Shown here: one piece after another, positions 55,373-62,209 of the stretch
How positions within the stretch are numbered: position 1 is the stretch's first letter
How the letters are laid out: each line of letters begins with the position of its first letter
NCBI RefSeq assembly: GCF_003955685.1
Contig: NZ_RXHJ01000004.1
Coordinates: 1 to 64,000 of the forward strand
Direction: 5' to 3'
From: Corynebacterium hylobatis
Lineage (GTDB): Bacteria; Actinomycetota; Actinomycetes; Mycobacteriales; Mycobacteriaceae
DNA length: 64,000 nt
Position numbers and translations under genes: made by a program
The notes under the pieces: model-generated
The model's input: only the letters and a program-made list of their open reading frames with translations
The model's database searches: none
Told to the model about the DNA's origin: nothing

Positions 55373-56953
55373 ATGACAGCAGTCGAGAACAAACCACCCA
55401 CCGCCCTCAAGACCGGCGACGTCGTGGAGGTGGGCAACCGGAAGGAGGCCAACCGCCAGATACGCGGCATCTTCATCGGCCTCATCCTGGCCACCCTCGT
55501 CTGGTCGATCTTCCCGGAAGGCGCGGTTGACTCCGTCAACGCGACCTACGGCACCGAGGACACCAACTACACCTATGCCTCCATGCGCCTGACCGCCGCA
55601 GTCGCAGTCCTCATGGCCGCCTGGTGGGTGACCGAGGCGATCCCACTTGCGATCACGGCGCTACTACCTCTGATCATCTTCCCGATCGCGCAGATCATCC
55701 CCTTCGAGACAATCGCCTCCCCCTTCGCCTCCCTCACCATCTTCCTGTTCATGGGCGGATTCATCCTGGCGCTGGGTCTGCAGCGGTGGAACCTGCACCG
55801 CCGCCTCGCGCTGCACGTCATCCTGCTGGTGGGCACGAAACCGAAGCAGATGATCGCCGGTTTCATGCTGGCCACCGCCCTGTTGTCGATGTGGGTGTCC
55901 AACACCGCCACCGCGGTGGTCATGCTGCCGATCGGCACCTCCGTCCTGGCACTCACCGCCGAGGTTGTGGGAGGCCACAAGAACCAGAAGAAGTTCGCCT
56001 CCGGACTGATGCTGGCGATCGCCTATTCCGCATCCATCGCCTCGGTTTCCACCATCATCTCCACCCCGCCGAACGCCATGCTGGCCGCGTACATGGCCTC
56101 CACCCACGGCATCGAGATCGGTTTCGCCCAGTGGATGATGGTCGGCCTGCCGCTGGCCATGGTCTTCCTCGTCCTGGCCTGGCTCGTGCTCACCACCGTC
56201 TTCAAACCCGAGATGACCGAGATCCCCGGTGGCAAGGAGATGATCCGCGCAGAGCTAGCCAAGATGGGCCCGATGACTCTCGGGGAGAAGCTCACGGGCG
56301 CAGTCTTCCTCGGCGCCGCCCTGTCCTGGGTCTTCCTCCCCTTCATCTTTGACTGGATCGGCGCAAATATCCAGATCGCGGATGCCGCGATCGGACTGAC
56401 CGCCTCAGCACTGCTCTTCCTCATCCCGGTCAACCGCGGTGGCACCCGCCTGCTGGACTGGAAGTCGGCGAATAAACTGCCCTGGGATGTCCTGCTCCTC
56501 TTCGGCGGCGGACTGGCCCTGTCGAGAATGTTCACGGAGTCCGGACTGTCCCTGTGGATCGGTGAACTCGCCTCCGGCTTCGGCGGACTGCCCACCATCA
56601 TCCTCATCTTCGTCATCGCCGTGCTCGTGCTGGTGCTCACCGAGTTCACCTCCAACACCGCCACCGCAGCGACCTTCCTGCCCATCATGGGTGGCGTCGC
56701 CGTGGGCATGGGCCTGACTGAATACGGCGAGCAGAACGTCCTGCTCCTCATCCTGCCCGTGGTCCTCTGCGCCACCTGCTCTTTCATGCTGCCGGTGGCC
56801 ACCCCGCCGAACGCCATCGCCTTCGCCTCCGGTTACGTCCGGATCGGTGACATGCTCAAGGGTGGTTTCTGGCTCAACGTCATCGCGCTGTTCCTGGTCA
56901 CCCTGACCACCTACTTCATCGCGGTGCCGGTTTTCGGACTCGTGCTGCCGTAG
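55373..56953 (+). CDS. DASS-family dicarboxylate:sodium symporter
   Basis: The 526-residue membrane protein has about 12 hydrophobic segments. It carries both SNT motifs of the divalent anion:Na+ symporter family, SNTATAVVMLPIG in the N-half and SNTATAATFLPIM in the C-half, with ISTPPNAML and VATPPNAIAFA following each. It should import C4-dicarboxylates such as succinate or malate with sodium. The ATG at 55373 follows GGAGGA at about ten bases; an ATG six codons upstream (55355) is an alternative. It converges on BVMO 2. Confidence 0.87.
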   Translation: MTAVENKPPTALKTGDVVEVGNRKEANRQIRGIFIGLILATLVWSIFPEGAVDSVNATYGTEDTNYTYASMRLTAAVAVLMAAWWVTEAIPLAITALLPLIIFPIAQIIPFETIASPFASLTIFLFMGGFILALGLQRWNLHRRLALHVILLVGTKPKQMIAGFMLATALLSMWVSNTATAVVMLPIGTSVLALTAEVVGGHKNQKKFASGLMLAIAYSASIASVSTIISTPPNAMLAAYMASTHGIEIGFAQWMMVGLPLAMVFLVLAWLVLTTVFKPEMTEIPGGKEMIRAELAKMGPMTLGEKLTGAVFLGAALSWVFLPFIFDWIGANIQIADAAIGLTASALLFLIPVNRGGTRLLDWKSANKLPWDVLLLFGGGLALSRMFTESGLSLWIGELASGFGGLPTIILIFVIAVLVLVLTEFTSNTATAATFLPIMGGVAVGMGLTEYGEQNVLLLILPVVLCATCSFMLPVATPPNAIAFASGYVRIGDMLKGGFWLNVIALFLVTLTTYFIAVPVFGLVLP

Positions 56954-56984
56954 CCGCAGGCGCCCCGCGGCGTCGATAAGCGAC

Positions 56985-57025
56985 AAGGGCCCTGCCCCCG
57001 GACTGTCTCCGGGAGCGGGGCCCTT
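56985..57025. terminator. Hairpin between the DASS transporter and BVMO 2
   Basis: AAGGGCCC pairs with GGGCCCTT around an imperfect GC-rich stem (CCCGGA/TCCGGG). There is no T-run; a bidirectional terminator is plausible. Confidence 0.6.
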
Positions 57026-57044
57026 CACCGTCGGGTCAGCCCGG

Positions 57045-58697
57045 TCAGGAGGCCGGAACCGTGGCGAGCACCTCGTGGGCCTCGACACCGACCTGGCCCG
57101 AGGTGAGGAAACCCTCGTACCCGGCGGCGGCGACCTGGCGGCAGATCTCCCGGTAGGTGTCCAGTCCACCCGCGTAGGGCATGAACACCCGCGGTTTACC
57201 GGGAATGTTGGCACCCATGTACCAGGAGGCGGTCTCCGGGTAGAGGGTCTGGGCCGCGATGGCGTTGACCTTCGCGATCCACTCCTCCTGGGCCTCAGCT
57301 GAGGCCTCGATGCGCTCGATACCCTCGTTCTCCAGGTCGAGCAGCATGTCGGAGATCCAGTCCACGTGCTGCTCGATGGAGACGATCATGTTGGTCAGCA
57401 CCGAGGGGCTGCCCGGGCCGGTGACCGTGAACAGGTTCGGGAAACCCGCCACCGCGAGGCCGAGGTAGGACTTGCCGCCCTCCGCCCAGGCCTCATTGAG
57501 GCTCAGACCGTTGCGACCCTGGACGCCCAGGCGCAGCAGCGGACCGGTGATTGCATCGAAGCCGGTGGCCAGAACCAGCACATCGACCTCATACTCCTTC
57601 CCGCCCACGACCGGCCCGCGGGCGCCGATGCGCTCGATGGGGGTGCTGCGCACATCCACCAGGTCGACATTCTCCCGGTTGTAGGTGGCGTAGTAGTCGG
57701 TGTCCACGCAGATGCGCTTGGTGCCGATCGGGTAGGCCTGCGGGGAGATCAGCTCCGCCTTCTCCGGATCCTGGACGATCTCGCGGATCCGCTCACGGAC
57801 GTAGTCGGCGGTGATCTGGTTGGCGGCGTGATCGCTCATCGTGTCGGTGAAGGCGTTCATGAAGGTCGGACCGCCCTGCTCCCAGCGGCGGTCGAGCTCG
57901 GCGCGGACCTCCTCCGGCGGCAGCTCCAGGGCCGCACCGACCGGGGGCTTGACGATGACGCCGGCCGGGGTCTCCCGGACCTTCTCCCGCAGGGCCGGGT
58001 AGATGCGCTTGATCAGTGACATCTCGTCGACGCCGAGCTTGCGGTTGCGGGCGGGCACCGTGTAGTTCGGGGTGCGCTGGAGGACCGTGACGTGCGCGGC
58101 CTGCTGCGCGATGGCCGGGATGGCCTGGATGCCGGAGGAACCGGTGCCGATGACGGCAACCCGCTTACCCGCCAGGTCCACGCCCTCATGCGGCCAGGAA
58201 CCGGTGTGGTAGACCTCGCCGGCGAAGCCCTCCAGCCCCTTGAATTCGGGGACCTGGGAGGCTGACAGGCAGCCCACCGCGGTGACAACGAAGCGGGAGG
58301 TGGTGGTCTCCCCATCACTGGTGGTGGTGATCCACAGCCCGGCCTCCTCATCCCAGACCATGGAGGCGACCTCGGTGTTGAAGGCGTAGGACTCTCGGAT
58401 GCCGAGCTTATCCGCAACAAAGCCGGCATACCGGAGGATCTCGGGCTGGGTGGCCCAACGCTCGGACCAGGTCCACTCCTGCTGGATGTCGTCGTCGAAG
58501 GAGTAGGAGTAGACGATGGATTCGGCGTCGCAACGCGCGCCCGGGTAGCGGTTCCAGAACCAGGTGCCGCCCACATCAGAGCCGCGTTCAAAACCCTGGA
58601 CACTCAGACCGTTCTTGTCGCGCAGCAGGTGCGTGGCGTAGATGCCTGCGAAACCTGCACCGACGACAACAACATCGACATGTGCTGACCTGCTCAT
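57045..58697 (-). CDS. Baeyer-Villiger monooxygenase 2
   Basis: The 550-residue flavoprotein has all BVMO hallmarks: VVVVGAGFAGIYATHLLRD (8-26), GGTWFWNRYPGARCD, an intact fingerprint FAGEVYHTGSWP (FxGxxxHxxxWP) and the NADPH loop GTGSSGIQAIPAI. It should insert oxygen into a ketone; the substrate is unknown. It is similar to BVMO 1 over its full length but lacks the 18-residue duplication. Its ATG overlaps the stop of the esterase by four bases, so the two are coupled. Confidence 0.9.
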   Translation of the reverse strand: MSRSAHVDVVVVGAGFAGIYATHLLRDKNGLSVQGFERGSDVGGTWFWNRYPGARCDAESIVYSYSFDDDIQQEWTWSERWATQPEILRYAGFVADKLGIRESYAFNTEVASMVWDEEAGLWITTTSDGETTTSRFVVTAVGCLSASQVPEFKGLEGFAGEVYHTGSWPHEGVDLAGKRVAVIGTGSSGIQAIPAIAQQAAHVTVLQRTPNYTVPARNRKLGVDEMSLIKRIYPALREKVRETPAGVIVKPPVGAALELPPEEVRAELDRRWEQGGPTFMNAFTDTMSDHAANQITADYVRERIREIVQDPEKAELISPQAYPIGTKRICVDTDYYATYNRENVDLVDVRSTPIERIGARGPVVGGKEYEVDVLVLATGFDAITGPLLRLGVQGRNGLSLNEAWAEGGKSYLGLAVAGFPNLFTVTGPGSPSVLTNMIVSIEQHVDWISDMLLDLENEGIERIEASAEAQEEWIAKVNAIAAQTLYPETASWYMGANIPGKPRVFMPYAGGLDTYREICRQVAAAGYEGFLTSGQVGVEAHEVLATVPAS

Positions 58698-59644
58698 CGG
58701 ACGACCTCCTTGGCTACCTGCTGGCGGATCTTCTCGCCCATGCGCTCGACCACGGCGGCGCTGGAGGGCAGGATGTTGAACATGTTGAGGAAGCCGTGCA
58801 TCTGGCCCTCGAAGACCTCGGTCTCGACGGTGACGCCTGCCTCGGCGAGGCGGGCGGCGTAGGCCTCGCCCTCATCGCGCAGCACATCGTGCTCGGCGAG
58901 GATGACGAAGGCCTCCGGCAGTCCGGCCAGGGACTCCGCGTGCAGCGGGGCGACGTCCTGCTCAGTGCGGCGCTCAGCGGGGACGTAGTGGTTCCAGAAC
59001 CACACCATCGACTCGGTGGTCAGCAGCAGCTGGTTCTCCGGGTCGAGGTAGCTGGGGCGGGTGAAGTCGGCGTCGGTGACCGGATAGACCAGGACCTGGT
59101 AGTCGATCTGCGGGCCCTCAGCCTCGCGGGCACGCAGGGTCATCGCGGCAGCCAGGTTGCCGCCGGCGCTGTCACCGGCGACGACCAGCGGGGCACCGGT
59201 GACGGCGAGCTGATCACGGTTCTCATCGGCCCACTGCAGGGCGGTCCAGCAGTCATCGGCCGGGGCGGGATAGGCGAATTCCGGTGCCTTGCGGTAGTTG
59301 ACCAACACGACGGTGTGGTCGGTGTGCTGGGCCAGCTGGCGGCCGATGGTGTCGTAGGCGGCAATGTCACTGACCACCCAGCCACCACCGTGCAGGTAGA
59401 CGATGATGCCCTGGGGCTGGGCGGAGGGCTTGAGCACACGGACCTGGAAGGGCTCCTGACCCGCGCCGCTGCTCAGCTCGAGGTTCTCCACTTCGGCCAT
59501 CTCGACGCCCGGGCCGATGAGGTCGAGGGTGCCCAGGGCACCGATGCGCGCCTCCTCCGGGGTGGATTCGTGCATCGGCCTGGCATCCGGGTTGGCCGCC
59601 TGCGCCTGGGCCAGGAACTGCTGGGTTGCTTGATCAATAGCCAT
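58694..59644 (-). CDS. Hormone-sensitive-lipase-type esterase 2
   Basis: The 316-residue alpha/beta hydrolase has the complete HSL signatures: oxyanion motif YLHGGGWVVSD (about 83-93), nucleophile GDSAGGNLAAA, a probable Asp in ILAEHDVLRDE and His in FEGQMHGFLNM. It is the first gene of an operon with BVMO 2 and should hydrolyse the ester it makes. The ATG start (MAIDQATQQF) lies downstream of a palindromic operator candidate. Confidence 0.9.
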   Translation of the reverse strand: MAIDQATQQFLAQAQAANPDARPMHESTPEEARIGALGTLDLIGPGVEMAEVENLELSSGAGQEPFQVRVLKPSAQPQGIIVYLHGGGWVVSDIAAYDTIGRQLAQHTDHTVVLVNYRKAPEFAYPAPADDCWTALQWADENRDQLAVTGAPLVVAGDSAGGNLAAAMTLRAREAEGPQIDYQVLVYPVTDADFTRPSYLDPENQLLLTTESMVWFWNHYVPAERRTEQDVAPLHAESLAGLPEAFVILAEHDVLRDEGEAYAARLAEAGVTVETEVFEGQMHGFLNMFNILPSSAAVVERMGEKIRQQVAKEVVR

Positions 59645-59707
59645 TGTCTGTCCGACTCCTCGTTCTCGTCCTCCGGTATGCCGGAAAGACCCGATTCAGA
59701 ATGTGAT

Positions 59708-59724
59708 TCAAGTCATTTACTTGA
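59708..59724. promoter_or_regulatory. Operator-like palindrome upstream of BVMO module 2
   Basis: TCAAGT-N5-ACTTGA is a perfect inverted repeat about 65-80 bases before the esterase ATG, with a direct GATTCA repeat (59693-59698, 59705-59710) beside it. It could bind the adjacent PucR-type regulator. Confidence 0.5.
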
Positions 59725-59805
59725 TCTGAAGGAGACGTTAATCACTCATGAGCGTGCAGTCATCGGGCAAATGGCGAATGTTTGCCAGGAAAAAGTGACA
59801 ATTGG

Positions 59806-60951
59806 CTAAGTTGCCAGCAGGACGCTGCCCCGGGGACGCCGGTCAGAGACTCCCGGACGGAATTTCTCGGCGTTGCGGTCCAGGCGATAGAGGGTCAGAC
59901 CGATGAGGAGACGGGTCCGGCCGTAGATCTCCCGCAGCGGGAAACCGAGCACCCCCTCCGCAGCCTCCACCCGGTGCGCCACTGTGTTGTGGTGCATGTG
60001 CACCAGCTGGGCAGCCTGCCGGATCGACTCTGTGGCGGCCACCGCCTCGAGCACGTTGAGGGTATCGGGCAGCCCCTCCTCGGCCAGTCGGGCGATGGCC
60101 TGGACATCCGCGAGATCCTGCACTCCACGCCGGTCCACCGCATCAGCCAGGATCCGCAGGCTGCCGACCTTGCAGATATCCACCACGACCGCATCGATCA
60201 TCCGGTAGCGGGCACGGTGGTTGGGGCTGGGCAGTGAGAAGCGCACGGCCGTCCGGGCCCCCTCCCAGGAGTCGCGGACCCGCTCCGGGGGCAGCGACTC
60301 CCCGAGACCGACGGAGAGTCCCGCCGGAACTCCGGTGTCCAGCTCGGGCCTGCGCCGCAGGATGAGGACCAGCAGCTCCCCCAGGCGGACCATTGGTGCG
60401 GCACCCCCACCAGACAGCACCTCCGCGAGACGCGCCGCACCCTCCGGATTGCGCCCCACCCCCGCGATGGCCACCACCGTCAGCATCCGGGCACCGTCCA
60501 GGCCCAGGAGATGGAGCATCTCCCGGCGCCGCTCGGCACTACCTGACGTGCCGAGCAGGATCCGGACCCGGTCCCCCGTTTCATCCACGACCCGTACCTC
60601 GACCTCACTGCGGACAAGGAGTTTCGCGGCGTGCACGAGCCGCTGTCCGACGAAACGCTCCGCCCACTCCGGCAGTGGAGGGTCGAGACGAAAATCCACC
60701 TCATCCACGTCCGGCACAGCGTCGCCGGGCTCCCGGCGGATTCGGACGGACTGCCCGTCCGGCGAACCGGCGAAGCGGCCCCCGAAGACATCGGCCTCGA
60801 CCCTCCGCCCCAGCGTCGCGGCGACGGAACCGAGAAAATCCTCCAGCGGCACCCGCTTCTCCACCAGGGAGTCAACCGCTCCTGAGAACTCGAACACGTC
60901 CTCCACGAGCCGGTCCCGCGACTCAAAGAGCTGAGGTTTCACAAATGGCAC
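59806..60951 (-). CDS. PucR/CdaR-type transcriptional regulator
   Basis: The 381-residue protein ends in a PucR-type HTH: AVAATESIRQAAQLVHMHHN, then TVAHRVEAAEGVLGFPLRE (about 303-345). A GGDEF-like central segment and an N-terminal sensory part precede it. Such proteins are usually activators of catabolic genes. It lies upstream of the esterase-BVMO operon on the same strand with a 161-base gap and is its likely regulator. The start is a GTG (MPFVKPQLFE); a second GTG nine bases downstream is possible. Confidence 0.8.
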   Translation of the reverse strand: MPFVKPQLFESRDRLVEDVFEFSGAVDSLVEKRVPLEDFLGSVAATLGRRVEADVFGGRFAGSPDGQSVRIRREPGDAVPDVDEVDFRLDPPLPEWAERFVGQRLVHAAKLLVRSEVEVRVVDETGDRVRILLGTSGSAERRREMLHLLGLDGARMLTVVAIAGVGRNPEGAARLAEVLSGGGAAPMVRLGELLVLILRRRPELDTGVPAGLSVGLGESLPPERVRDSWEGARTAVRFSLPSPNHRARYRMIDAVVVDICKVGSLRILADAVDRRGVQDLADVQAIARLAEEGLPDTLNVLEAVAATESIRQAAQLVHMHHNTVAHRVEAAEGVLGFPLREIYGRTRLLIGLTLYRLDRNAEKFRPGVSDRRPRGSVLLAT

Positions 60952-61161
60952 TGGCCCTCACCTTTTCCCGTGACTTGCATCACTGCTGATCACCGCAGTC
61001 TAGCCTCGGGCGATCATGCATACGGGGAAACGAACTGAAGATGCCAACGCATTACTCAAGACCTGTTACGCAAACGATGTCAATCGCTTACCGTCTTGTC
61101 CCCTACCCTCAGAAGTGATCGTCGCTACACTGGAGAAAAACCACAACGGAAGGAAAATGAC

Positions 61162-61245
61162 ATGCGTGGAAGCGGATTAATCTGGACCATCGTCGGCATT
61201 CTGTTGATTGTCGCTCTGCTGATCTGGATCTTCTCAGTTATGTAA
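61162..61245 (+). CDS. 27-residue single-span membrane peptide
   Basis: The frame starts MRGSGLIWTIVGILLIVALL and ends in seven more mostly hydrophobic residues (IWIFSVM): a short basic N-terminus and one transmembrane helix. It is preceded by GGAAGGAAA about seven bases before the ATG and followed by a strong hairpin terminator, which supports a real monocistronic gene. Function is unknown. Confidence 0.6.
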   Translation: MRGSGLIWTIVGILLIVALLIWIFSVM

Positions 61246-61263
61246 GACGGCACTCGGATACCG

Positions 61264-61309
61264 CCGGAAAACGGCTGGTGGGCAGGAATGCCCACCAGCC
61301 CATTTCCGG
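61264..61309. terminator. Hairpin terminator after the small peptide gene
   Basis: A 12-bp perfect stem (61273-61284 with 61289-61300) with a GGAA loop, extended by an outer CCGGAAA/TTTCCGG pairing. It lies between convergent genes. Confidence 0.8.
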
Positions 61310-61321
61310 TTCACCGGCCCC

Positions 61322-61747
61322 TCAGAGCCGCTCCCATTCCTCCACCGGGCCCGCCACCATTCGGAACAGTGGGTGGGTCTCCGGAAAATCCGACAGAGCC
61401 GCAATCCGCGCCGGATCCCGGACCTCCAACTTGGCGCGCAGGTGGCCCGCTTCAAAAGTCAGCTGACCGTCGGTCACCTCCATCGGAGCCACCGGCGAAC
61501 CGGCCACCAGAATTTTGGTGGGGTTGAAGTTGTACCCACGCGCCGTCGCCTCGTCATGCAGCCCCTGCAGATAGGCACCGACCGCCGCCAAAGGATCCTC
61601 CTGTGCGCGGAAACGAAGCAGCTGGGGATGGTTGCGATAGCCGGTGGTTGCACCGGTGAGGACCTTCTGCGCCAGGAGAGTTTCCCGCCAACACGCGACC
61701 AACCCCTTCTGGTCCAGGTATCGGGGGTGCAGGGACCAGATTCTCAT
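61322..61747 (-). CDS. Pyrimidine-dimer DNA glycosylase-like protein
   Basis: The 141-residue protein matches the Pyr_excise (T4 endonuclease V-like) family, beginning MRIWSLHPRYLDQKGLVACW, with WRETLLAQKVL and GYRNHPQLLRF. The T4 enzyme removes UV-induced pyrimidine dimers, but the chromosomal family is mostly uncharacterised, so repair activity is inferred. The ATG start fits the family N-terminus exactly. Confidence 0.75.
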   Translation of the reverse strand: MRIWSLHPRYLDQKGLVACWRETLLAQKVLTGATTGYRNHPQLLRFRAQEDPLAAVGAYLQGLHDEATARGYNFNPTKILVAGSPVAPMEVTDGQLTFEAGHLRAKLEVRDPARIAALSDFPETHPLFRMVAGPVEEWERL

Positions 61748-62209
61748 GGGACCAGGTTATCCCACCTGTTTCGCCGGCTATCGGACAGGCAGAGAGGTCG
61801 GGACCTCAGGGCCCAACCTTAACCTCACTAACCCCTCACTCAGGACCAAGCGAGCAGACAGGTCGACACCTTTTCGACCCCCGGTCGGCCGTGGGTCGAT
61901 TCCGGTAGGAATACCGAACTTCCCCGGGGTGAACGTCACTACACTGTCACTTTCTAGACTTACTGGTGCTAAAAATATAGACTGCTCAGTACATAAAGTG
62001 GGAGACCAGGCCCGCAGGAGCACCCACTACCCTTGCTCATTGTGCTCCCGGACTCAGCGAGGAACATTTGGACCGCTTTCCAGTGTGGAGAAAAGTTGTC
62101 GGACAGATAGCCTCAACACTCAGAGCTCGTCATGCGGTACACGTACCTCACTCCCTCCCGCAGTTCCCGACATCATCCCAAAACCCTGCAGTAAGAAACG
62201 GCATCGATC
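61748..62209. other. 462-base divergent intergenic region
   Basis: No coding frame is supported. An AT-rich stretch (about 61960-62000) may contain promoters, and a short palindrome GGTAC-AC-GTACC lies at 62136-62147. A TAA at 62192 in the frame of the next gene fixes its start at 62210. Confidence 0.55.
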
